From contig OZ037771.1 of the NCBI GenBank assembly GCA_964035545.1, positions 5,078,628 through 5,142,627 on the forward strand: a DNA stretch of 64,000 nt. The letters run 5' to 3'. Position numbers and translations under genes: made by a program. The notes under the pieces are model-generated. The model saw only the letters and a list, made by a program, of their open reading frames with translations. It made no database searches and was not told the origin of the DNA. Shown here piece by piece: positions 34,001 through 42,900 of this stretch. The stretch comes from Bugula neritina (taxonomy: Eukaryota; Bryozoa; Gymnolaemata; Cheilostomatida; Bugulidae). Every line of letters begins with the position of its first letter. The first letter of the stretch is position 1.

Positions 34001-34315
34001 CTAACATATAATAAAACCATAGCATAATATAGTCATAGCATAACATGGTCATAGTAAAATAATCATAGTATGGGCTATAGCTGTAGTGACTAGTCATACA
34101 TATTTGACATTTGCAAATGTCAGGTAAAATATATAGGGTTCAGCATTTACCTAATTTTAATATGTTTGAAGGTAAAGCACAGAGTGAGGAAAATATCTGG
34201 TAAAAGGAGAGAAAGAAATCCAACTGTTTACATAACACAGACTCCTGTGGTTATAAATACTCTCACTGGTAGAAGGAAGATTTACTTGTTTCCTTTATTC
34301 TATGGAGAGTGGTAG
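21076..34315 (+). CDS. LRR-ROC-COR-caspase fusion protein, copy 2 (complete model)
   Basis: Sixteen exons: 21076-21136, 21799-22030, 23692-23829, 24076-24213, 25123-25260, 25507-25644, 25890-26027, 27767-29691, 29792-29860, 29946-29963, 30022-30194, 31206-31373, 31641-31860, 31989-32150, 32770-32879 and 34172-34315. All joins are in phase and total 3,972 nt (1,323 residues). Approximate residues: N-terminal region 1-98, ten LRRs 98-328, a terminal LRR, P-loop 409-417, DFGG 463, THRD 532, COR about 620-900, acidic linker about 1000-1056, caspase 1057-1323 with catalytic His near 1140 and Cys near 1183. No signal peptide, transmembrane helix, CARD or DED is seen, so cytosolic. Inferred: ligand-sensing ROCO switch fused to an executioner protease. 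The start ATG at 21,076 and the short first exon are the least certain parts. Confidence 0.85.
22800..23045. repeat. Palindrome-rich CpG island-like patch
   Basis: In the second intron of copy 2. It holds an 18-bp perfect palindrome ATTTTCGCATGCGAAAAT (22,823-22,840) and an inverted pair ATTCGCACTTG / CAAGTGCGAAT (22,887-22,897 and 22,917-22,927) nested with GCGTTGA...TCAACGC. It is much richer in CpG than its surroundings. Possibly a MITE remnant or a regulatory patch. Confidence 0.5.
23692..26027 (+). CDS. Array of five LRR cassette exons, copy 2
   Basis: Exons at 23692, 24076, 25123, 25507 and 25890, each 138 nt and symmetric in phase. Exon and intron together recur every 383-384 bp; the one longer gap (24,076 to 25,123) contains a LINE fragment of about 660 bp. 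The encoded LRR pairs share the framework NKLGTLPEVIPKMESLT and end CDLHTLPDR or similar. Differences are concentrated in LxVxxN and LxLxxC, the exposed residues of the LRR beta strand. Introns are as alike as exons, pointing to recent tandem duplication. Confidence 0.88.
24350..25012 (-). mobile_element. LINE fragment in LRR intron, copy 2
   Basis: Same block as 840-1511 in copy 1. The minus frame at 24,721-24,927 is basic (SKKYSKDGKPLGVVTMKRRE) like the endonuclease/RT linker of LINEs. Heavily decayed. Confidence 0.45.
26167..27453. mobile_element. Tc1/mariner-like element without transposase, copy 2
   Basis: Ends CAGTCACGAGTAAAAGTTTT and (inverted) CAGCCATACGTAAAAGTTTT, flanked by TA on both sides. 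1,287 bp; the counterpart of 3,089-4,417 in the same intron of copy 1. No transposase frame survives. Confidence 0.72.
27767..29691 (+). CDS. ROC GTPase-COR exon, copy 2
   Basis: 1,925 nt, exactly the length of the copy 1 exon. Terminal LRR (GQLKNLRYLDLTNN), P-loop GRSLSGKTS, DFGGNE and THRD are all present, then the COR segment ILSYMHNSGHLIWY and the CAHCP tail. Most residues equal copy 1; changes cluster in the terminal LRR (YCFKC against ECRDC). Nothing suggests loss of GTP binding. Confidence 0.88.
29792..30194 (+). CDS. Linker exons between COR and caspase, copy 2
   Basis: Exons 29792-29860, 29946-29963 (18-nt microexon, EVVPA) and 30022-30194. The last is acidic and Ser/Thr-rich (DVLSDVSDEEEGSTSTSED). 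Lengths match copy 1 exactly. Confidence 0.65.
30223..30525. repeat. 32-bp intronic minisatellite, copy 2
   Basis: About ten units of the TATAGCCTTGGCTCTCC repeat seen at 7,202-7,412, with point variants. The copy number differs between the paralogues. Confidence 0.8.
30660..30968. mobile_element. 309-bp MITE-like inverted-repeat element
   Basis: The left end ACCCCTCATTCACGCTTA and the inverted right end ACCCATCATTCACACTTA continue into imperfect arms that both contain AATATCAGCCATTTTTA. No coding frame. Target duplication not clear. A half copy remains in copy 1. Confidence 0.6.
31206..31860 (+). CDS. Caspase p20 exons, copy 2
   Basis: Exons 31206-31373 and 31641-31860. RGRALIINNNKYRN, RLGSNYDVDN (P1-binding Arg), FAHGANG (catalytic His) and VVVIQACRVG (catalytic Cys) are all intact, with the same QACR-V-G spacing as copy 1. 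Confidence 0.86.
31989..34315 (+). CDS. Caspase linker and p10 exons, copy 2
   Basis: Exons 31989-32150, 32770-32879 and 34172-34315. The linker ends DDLLILHSCFE. The p10 segment has SMKFDYGGSLLIRTL: the Arg of the caspase S-x-R motif in copy 1 (SMRF) is Lys here. The last exon gives VKHRVRKISG and ends TLTGRRKIYLFP...GEW. The final intron holds a minisatellite and a solo LTR. Confidence 0.8.
32970..33790. repeat. Tandem repeat split by a solo LTR
   Basis: ATAGTCATAGTATAAT units at 32,970-33,009 and 33,656-33,790, with scattered copies to 34,085. Same family as 9,541-9,790 in copy 1. Confidence 0.75.
33010..33655 (-). mobile_element. Solo LTR of a gypsy-type retrotransposon
   Basis: 646 bp, ends TGTAGTGAATTTTGCC and CATTACA (TG...CA), with ATAG on both sides as a probable target duplication. 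Its first 280 bp match 59,535-59,813 almost exactly, and that LTR belongs to the element at 59.5-64 kb. No internal region remains, so it arose by LTR-LTR recombination. Orientation is taken from the other copy. Confidence 0.8.
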
Positions 34316-34983
34316 ACTGAGCTCTTACATCCCTGTGTTGACATGTAGAGTATGGTACTTCGCTATTCATATCATATATACACATTACCTATAGATAGCA
34401 TGTATATACTGACTACAGTATTTAAACCTTACGTGTAGTATTATATTTCACTACATGCTCGATACATGTGACACTCACTCTATATACTGCAATGAGGTAT
34501 ATTTTACCTGAAAACTTTGAATACACACATTTACTTCTACTTATATTTTAATGCTTTTGCTATACCATGTATATATGCTCTGCATATAGCTCATGCACTT
34601 AGTCTAGTGATATATGATTTTGTATGTATACACCATTACTATATGTTTGCTAAAATTATTTACTCATATTTACTATAAAATATATTTACACAATAAATAT
34701 GCTGCATTTTATAATTGAATGTTTTGTGTATTTCAAAGGCAAGTTTACAAATCCTCTGGCACTAAGCAAAACAAAAAAAGTAATTTATATTAGAGTTTAG
34801 ACAAACAAATAATTAAGACAGGGAACTTAATACTAGCTTGTGTAGTGTTTAAATTATTTTGTTTAAAAAATCTTTAAGAATTTATTTCTGAGCTCTTTGG
34901 TAGTTCACCTTCCAGGAACTCAGAAGTGTTTCAACACATTTCAGAGTAATTACTAGAACCAGAGTATAATTTTATAAACATAT
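34316..34983 (+). other. 3' UTR and flank of copy 2
   Basis: Homologous to 10,240-10,892. Homology stops at about 34,983, where foreign sequence begins. Confidence 0.6.
34692..34697 (+). other. Candidate polyadenylation signal, copy 2
   Basis: AATAAA 377 nt past the stop codon, at the position equivalent to 10,614 in copy 1. Confidence 0.5.
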
Positions 34984-35250
34984 TGTAGTGGTACTAGTTA
35001 TACACGTGCACTTAAGCCAATCACATAGAAGCACGTGATTTCCCCCCCCCCCCCCAACCAGAATGCTTCTGGACAGTTTTATATAGTTGACAGTTGAGAG
35101 TAGTATGTGAAGATAGATAGTAGACTTGTGAATGTGTTATAGAATTTAAATGTATTTTGTTATTACTTATATATATTTTGGCTTAAATACAGACTTTATC
35201 CCGTATTATCTGTGAAGTGCTTGGAGCTATAGAACAGTTCTACTAAATAT
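34984..35250. mobile_element. Possible solo LTR
   Basis: Begins TGTAGTGGTACTAG at the point where homology to copy 1 ends, contains a 14-C run, a TTATATAG box and a polyadenylation-like region, and ends near TTCTACTAAATAT. ATAT-like words on both sides could be a target duplication, but the 3' end lacks CA. Confidence 0.3.
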
Positions 35251-35254
35251 ATTC

Positions 35255-36111
35255 ATAGCAAATCCAACCACCCACCAAGCATAATCTCCAACCTACCCTT
35301 GTCTGTTAACAAATGACTGTCGTCAATATCATCTAATGAAAAAATTTTCACACAATCCACCTACAACCACCAAAACCTCTTAAACCAAAGTGGCTATAAA
35401 CACCAACTACAATTCCTACCAAGAACACAAACAGACAACACACAACAGAAATCCCGAAAAAGAAAAGTTGTTTGGTACAATCCACCATACAGCCAACATG
35501 TAACCACAAAAATTGCAAAAAACTTCTTTAAAATCATGATAGAGGAATTTCCGAAACAACACCCACTCTATAAAATAATCAACAAAAACAATATAAAAGT
35601 TAGCTACAGCTGCATGCCAAACATAAAACAGACCATAAATGCCCACAATAACAGAATTTTAGAGAAACAGAAGCAACAAAAAACTGCAACTGCAGAGAAA
35701 AAGAAAGTTGTCCACTGAAAGGAAACTGTCAGGAGAGCAGAGTAATATACCAAGCAACTGTAGAAACCGCCGAAAACGAACCTGCAACATACATTGGCCT
35801 AAGTGAAGGACCGTTTGAACAAAGATACGCAAACCACAAATCATCATTCAAAAACAAGGAAAAAGCAAATCAAACAGAACTTAGCAAATACATTTGGCAA
35901 CTAACTAGCAAAAACATCAAACATAATTTAAGTTGGAAAATATTAAGGAAAGCGAAACCATACAACACAATTACCAAAAGGTGTAATTTATGCCTATGGG
36001 AAAGTTTCTTTATTTTATACAAACCCAACATGTTTATTTTAATTAAGCAAAACGAACTTTTATCAACCTGCCGACACTCAAAAAAATTCTTACTGTGCAA
36101 CCACAAAACCT
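35255..36111 (+). mobile_element. Penelope-like retroelement 3' fragment with GIY-YIG domain
   Basis: Plus-strand frames give FTQSTYNHQNLLNQSGYK, then KRKVVWYNPPYSQHVTTKIA and KVSYSCMPNI. After a one-base slip near the A-run at 35,678 they give CNCREKESCPL, ATYIGLSEGPFEQRYANHK and RCNLCLWE, then STCRHSKKF. This is the connector plus GIY-YIG endonuclease arrangement of Penelope-like elements. One early stop (about 35,311) and the slip make it dead, and the reverse transcriptase is missing (5' truncation). Confidence 0.75.
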
Positions 36112-36442
36112 AGAAACTCTGTAGCCTATTTTCATTTTATGTACTATAGTAAATAATATCCAAATACCTATACAGTATAATCACCCAACAACAACTTCAT
36201 GCATCTGCTATAAATTGTGTTTTTACATTGTGTGTTTATTTTATATTATATTTAATTACACTTACAAACCTATATAACAACAAAGCCACTGCTATGTTTG
36301 CGTTACGTTCTACGTTATGTTTAGCATGTTGATTTTCTTAATGTAAAAATTTAAATTCACCAATATTGTGCCTGAGGAGTGCGGAAGAGGCATGAAATTA
36401 TTAGTAGCGCAATAAAACATCTAACTAAATTGCTTTTTTCTT

Positions 36443-36448
<6 letters not shown>

Positions 36449-36527
<79 letters not shown>

Positions 36528-36551
36528 GTTTACATATATATATTATATACG

Positions 36552-36626
<75 letters not shown>

Positions 36627-36655
36627 ATATATATGTATGTATATATATATGTATG

Positions 36656-36687
<32 letters not shown>

Positions 36688-36755
36688 CGTATATAATATA
36701 TATAAAAACGTATATATATATATATACAAAGGTTTACATATATATATTATATACG

Positions 36756-36834
<79 letters not shown>
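36449..36834. repeat. Long TA microsatellite with embedded hairpins
   Basis: Nearly pure (TA)n of about 390 bp. TTTACATATATATATTATA followed by CGTATATG occurs at about 36,529 and 36,732 in direct orientation and once inverted near 36,682. Long Tyr/Ile frames here are artefacts. Confidence 0.95.
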
Positions 36835-36836
<2 letters not shown>

Positions 36837-36839
36837 GTA

Positions 36840-37301
36840 TAACAATTTGTCCAGATATTTAGATAAAAATGCTTTAAAGGTTTGTATAAAAGTGCATAGT
36901 TAGACCGAAGGTGTGCTTTTAACATAAGTGTTCAAAATCTTTATAGAAGTAGAAAAGGTTGTTATAATATATGAAGAAAATAAGCCGCCTTTAGTATACC
37001 ATAGTGTATAGTACTTATATATACTTACATTATTTTACACATTTTGCTATACTAGTATATATGTACATATTGTATTTATATCCAAGACCAGGTGTTAGCA
37101 TGCTCGTTTACGGTAATAGTTATTATTCCATAATTTATCATACAATCTGTTTTATTTAGTTTATTAGAAAAAATTGAAAATTTCCAAACAATGCAAACTC
37201 ATACAGGTGAACATAAAAGCACATGTTAGGCTAAATAAGTAACACTATTTATTTAAATGTTTTGGTGTTTATTTACATTTGCTACACTTTTGTTATAGTT
37301 T
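36840..37301 (-). other. 3' flank of the mosaic receptor gene
   Basis: AT-rich with no frame of note. An AATAAA on the minus strand at 37,268-37,273, 29 nt past the stop, is the likely polyadenylation signal. Confidence 0.5.
37268..37273 (-). other. Candidate polyadenylation signal of the receptor gene
   Basis: AATAAA on the minus strand, 29 nt after the stop; a second one lies about 25 nt further. Confidence 0.45.
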
Positions 37302-39928
37302 TCATAGCACCTGGAACTCTCGCTTCGTCTTCGTGTTAGTAGGTTCAAGATATTTTCTTCCAAAATAATTAGAAGTAGAAACCATCTGAACCCAAGGGCT
37401 AAATTTTAACTTGTCATGGTGACTTTTGACTACCAACTTTAAGCTTCTTCTACTTTGATTTCTTTCCTGCTGAACAAAAGCAAAACATATTTAAAACTGA
37501 GCCCATAAAGCACTAAAATTATGAACTATCTAAGTCATGTCAACAAAGAAGCTAAAGATCGCTCATCTTTGACTATATTTTTGCAATACAATTAATTAAA
37601 TAATAGCATTTGACAATTTGAAAAGTTGTATGCATATTATGTTTGTGTCCTATACTGTGCTTTTAGAAGAATATTTTTTTTACAAATTATTAAAGACAAA
37701 AGCCTAAACAATATTTTGTATTATAGTTTTTTTAGGCCCTTGAAATCTACTACTTTAATTAATGTTCACATTCAGAAAAACAGCTGATCAATATGCAACT
37801 TTAACACCATAACTGATGATTATTAAAATATTAGTTTTAATGCATAGAGATATCTCTTTAAAATCTGTGTAAACTAAATTTTGATTCATAGATTTGTGCT
37901 CTTTTTTAAATAACAATTATTAATGCAAAAATTTCATACTGTCTTTTAGCATCTGGATATATATTTGAGTTGTTGATGCACTTCAGATAGGGCAGTCTTA
38001 TAGTTAAGCTTATATCTGATAACATGGTATTCACAAGCCATAAAAAGTGAAAATTTTACAAACCTTATTCGTAGAAACTGGAATTGATCCACGACTTTCT
38101 AAATCTTTCAAACTTTCTGAACTTTTTAAATCTTCTAAGCTTTTTAAACCTTTTAATTTTTTTAAACTTTCGAAACTTTTTAAACCATCTGGACTTTGTA
38201 AACTTTCAAAACTTTTTAAACTATCTGGACTTTTGAAACTTTCTAAATTCTCTAATTCTTCTAACTCTTTTAAGCTTTCTAACTTTTCTAGACTTTCTAA
38301 ACTTGCAGGTGAAGAAAGGAGCCTGAAAAACAATTATAATAATACTCAGTTTAGCTTTGCTAATCGTTAACGTTTCAGTTATACAGAGGCTTTATCAAAT
38401 GCTGACAAACAATTTTTTAGTTTTAAATCTCTATTCTATCTAAATATAGATTCAAATCATGAGAGAACATAAATCTTATTTTGTTTAGGCAATATGATAT
38501 GGGCAAATAGTTGGACTTACGTTTTTCTACAGTTCACAAGCAAAGTTATCAGGGAGCTGCATGAGAAACTAATATTATATTGAAACACAAAATCTAGCAT
38601 TTAATGTTTGACATATCTTAAATGAAAGTAAACTTAGGGCATACAGTTACTCCACCCTTTCCTTAATACATATAATTCTATGGCTAAGCAAAGCTACAGT
38701 GGATTAAGCATAAAGGCCCTACTGTTTTTACTAAATGTGTTGGAGCATTCACTAACTCATTTGCGTTAAAGTAGGCATTAATTAAAATCAGTTTCGCTAA
38801 TGTGCTTGCCCTTTAAACGTGTGCTGATCAAGCTCAGCTAATAGTTCTAGACATGGTGCATTAACAACTAAGATTTCAGTTGCCAAGGCTGTTAGCATTA
38901 TCCATCTACTGATCTGGCACACAGAGCTTATATTCTCCTTATATTCATGTTTATGTTAAAATAGTTTTGAAGCCTTCCAACTGCATCCATTAATATATAC
39001 ATTACAGACAGCTGAGGTTTTACAGAGACGGTACCACAATATAAGGTAAGTACTTACCTAGTATACTATATACTGCACTTACTTAGTATACTATATACTG
39101 TACTTAGTATACTATATACTGTACTTACTTAATATACTATATACTGTACTTACTTAGTATACTATATACTGTACTTAGTATACTATATACTGTACTTACT
39201 TAATATACTATATACTGTACTTACTTAGTATACTATATACGGTATGTACTTAGTATACTATATACTGTACTTAGTATATTATATACTGCACTTACTTAGT
39301 ATACTATATACTGTACTTAGTATACTATATACTGTACTTACTTAATATACTATATACTGTACTTACTTAGTATACTATATACGGTACTTACTTAGTATAC
39401 TATATACTGTACTTATACTTAGTATACTATATACTGTACTTAGTGTACTATATACTGTACTTACTTAGTATATTATATACTGTACTTACTTAGTATACTA
39501 TATACTGTACTTAGTATACTATATACTGTACTTACTTAGTATATTATATACTGTACTTACTTAGTATACTATATACTGCATGTACTTAGTATACTATATA
39601 CTGTACTTACTTAGTATACTATATACTGTACTTACTTAGTACACTATATACTGTACTTACTTAGTATACTATATACTGTACTTACTTAGTACACTATATA
39701 CTGTACTTAGTATATTATATACTGTAATTACTTAGTATACCATATACTGTACTTAGTATACTATATATACTGTACTTACTGGTTAAAAAATATTTCATGG
39801 CCAAAAATATCTGTTACATTAATATCAACTATGCTTTCTCTACTTTGAGCTTCTGCAAGGTGTTTTATTGGTGGCTCTAGGTTCATTGTAGTTAATTGGT
39901 GCTTGTTCACTGTTTTGATTGGCAAAGG
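37302..39928 (-). CDS. Cytoplasmic tail exons with Leu/Glu/Ser repeats
   Basis: Exons 39780-39928, 38064-38322 and 37302-37466. The first begins PLPIKTVNKHQLTT. The second is a run of short LESL/LKSFESL-type repeats with Leu every three to four residues and alternating Glu, Lys and Ser, which could form an amphipathic helix or coiled coil and offers many Ser sites. The last is basic (SRRSLKLVVKSHHDKLKF) and ends at TGA. Its acceptor has a CAGCAG pair, so one Gln may be optional. No enzyme domain seen. Confidence 0.75.
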
Positions 39929-42900
39929 CTGTAAGTAAAAAATATATATATCAAGCTTTTCTACATAAATTCCAATTATTGTGACTGTAAGTCAAATAAA
40001 AGCAACAGAGAGTATTTAGTAGCTAATTGGCCTACCTCAATTATGATTCACTCTGTAGAATAACTAATTTTAAATACAAAGGTTCGTTCTTATGTTACTG
40101 TTATTTCAATATTGTATTGGCAAAGCTATTTATTATTCTGAAAACTAATAATAGGTTAAATCTGGTTTGGTATACACATACAAAATCTGTAATGCTCTTG
40201 AGCGTCTCCTCACTTTCATCCTGATTCAAGAACATCATTTCGTAATTCCTGTTACCTTTCTTGATGAAGAAATAATATAATAGCATGACTACACCCAGGA
40301 ACATGCAGAATGGAGTGACGGCCACTGTCAATGGTAAAAAAGCATTCTTGGCAACTTTTGCTTTTCCACCTAAAACAACCACCACAGTTACAATTTAGAA
40401 ACCATGTTAAGTACTAGCACTTGGCTATAAAGTATATTAGTACTACAATCATCTGATATTATAATGACAGTAAAAAAACCGAGTAAGCCATTTTTCAAGA
40501 TAGTAAAAATATTTTTTTAGAAGTTTCCTGACAAATAAAAGTTAAGAGGACTTTTTAGTTGGGGGGGGAAAATATTTTCCAATGACCAACTAAGATAAGA
40601 CTTTATCTGTAAAATTTCAATGCAGTTCAACTACCGGCTGTAACTTTTGAAAATGTATTAGAAATTGTATGTGTCATCAATGGCCAATAGATAAGTTAAA
40701 AAGTTGGTAATAAACATCTAATTACTCGTAAAACCTATCTGAGAAAACTTAGTAACTGTAAGCAGCTCCCTTTTGCTAATACTTGTAGTTGTAGTATGTT
40801 CAACTGGATCTTTTCATGTGTCACACAAGTGTAGTATCTTATATGAATGCGGAGCTTTACCTGTTAGGAAATGATCTGAGCAGAGAGAATCTAAATAGTC
40901 ATGCTCAGTGTAAGTTCTTAATTTGAGACAGTACACGGTTTCGGGACGCAGTGGTCCGTTACAATACTTGACAGAATTCTCATAGAAACACTGACTACAA
41001 AACAACACAATGTTTTAGTAGCTTAAACAAAGAATTTACATTATAATATACAGAAGATGAGTTTTGAGTACAAAAATGCTTTATGCCTTCAAATAGTCAA
41101 AAGCTTCACAGAAAACTTGAGGTTTTTACAACATTCAGCTTATGTTAGATTCCTGTATATACTGTAAGTACATTAAAATAGTCTGTACTAGAGTATGTAA
41201 ATGTAGACATACGAACCCATCACCTATCCTGATTACTGCAAACTCAGAGCCATTTAAGTCAGCAGTTTCCATGAACAGAGGATAGGGCTGAGTTCTCTCT
41301 ATATACTGTACAGGTGTCTCATCAACACTACTGCTTCCACTAGAGAAAATCTCTTTTATTTCATCCTCTGTAATTAAACTGGTGTTTCTCTCCTCTGGTG
41401 GTAAAGGAGAGTGGAAAAAGCTTGATCTAGGAAAAGCTTGGTAAGGTGGCCAAACAGCTGGCTTCTCTATATTTTTAACCTGGCAAAAGTAAAAGTAGTG
41501 GTAAAATTATTAGCAAAGCAGGGGTTATTTTTGTTTCTTCACATAAACATGAGAGTATGCAACACTTGAGGGCAAATAAATTGACTGAATAAATTAAGTA
41601 GACTATTAGAAGCCCATAACCTTAAATAATCTGGAAACTATTGTAAAATACTTTGAGGCAAAAAAGATAAAGTTTATTTTGTAGAAAACTTCACATTACA
41701 CTGCAATATTGCATATGTACTACATTGAATCAGGCTATACTATATCACATACTGCATTAAGCAATACTAAAATAGGTTTAAGGGAGTTATGTGCCTGTCT
41801 GCCTACATTGCAGAAATTAAAAGTATGCATTAAAATCAGCAACGACCTGAAATTTGTTCTCTATGGGAATTTATAAGAGTACAGATGTACAAATGACCAT
41901 AAAGCTAAGTGCACTGCAATGAGCTGCTTCATATTGAAAATGTTTAGAGTGCAGTTGTGTAGCTTAATATAACGTTACTAAGCAACATCCAGCCATAACC
42001 TGTTCCATATTTGAATGGTTTCCATTAGTCATGGCAGCAAGTAGTTGACAGCTAACCTGGTCATAGCTGTCAGGAGTTAGAGGAAACTTGATGTCATAAT
42101 AAGAGTTGTCTACAAATGGGTTAATCTCGCACACAATCAATGTGAACCCCAGTATAGTACCATTGGTCTCAGTGAAGGCCTGGCGTATTGCCACATCAAC
42201 AGACCTGGTAAAATATCTCTTGTAGCCATTATTTTAAATACATAACCTGTATTTAGCAGATGACTTGGTTTAAAGAATGTAATTTACTCAAACTGCTAAG
42301 GACTTGTAGGTTCAAGCAATAAGATATTACTGTAAGGGTAAAACAGGTTAACAATACAGTGACTCTCAGATCAAGTATTGTTGTCACATTAAATACGCTG
42401 GCATGTTGCCAACATAAATCACTCACTCTCCAGTCACTATAGCTTCAATAGCTCTCTCATCACTGTACTGGGTGACCACCTTCGGCTGAAATGTGTCCAG
42501 ACTGACTATAGACTTGAGTGCAGGCTCACCACTGCGTACTGTCACATTGTAGGTGTGAAGGACATCATCATTTTCCAGATTTTCGTGAGGTGCTTCGGTT
42601 GATGAGAGCTAAATAATGCCAGAAGTACGTACATGTAGGTTTTAGTATAATGTATGTTTAGTATAGTAGCATACACATGCAGGTAGTAATATAATACACG
42701 TTTAATATAGAAGTACATACATGCAAGTCGTATTTATAGCCTGGGGGAAGGTAAACTGTAAACTCATGGTAACCGGCTGTGTCTACATGCCACTCAAATG
42801 TAGTTTCAACAGTCAGACTCTCAATAGAACTCACACCTGGCAAATATCAGTGGATCAGTGGAGTTAATGTATAGGCCTATAGCTTATGGCTCTTAATATA

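Noticed and set aside
36379-36925. Long open frames of alternating Tyr and Ile on both strands
   Set aside because: They are direct translations of the (TA)n microsatellite and have no other coding feature.
38047-38370. Plus-strand Lys/Leu/Phe-rich frame
   Set aside because: Antisense shadow of the receptor tail exon, which has proper splice sites and phase on the minus strand.
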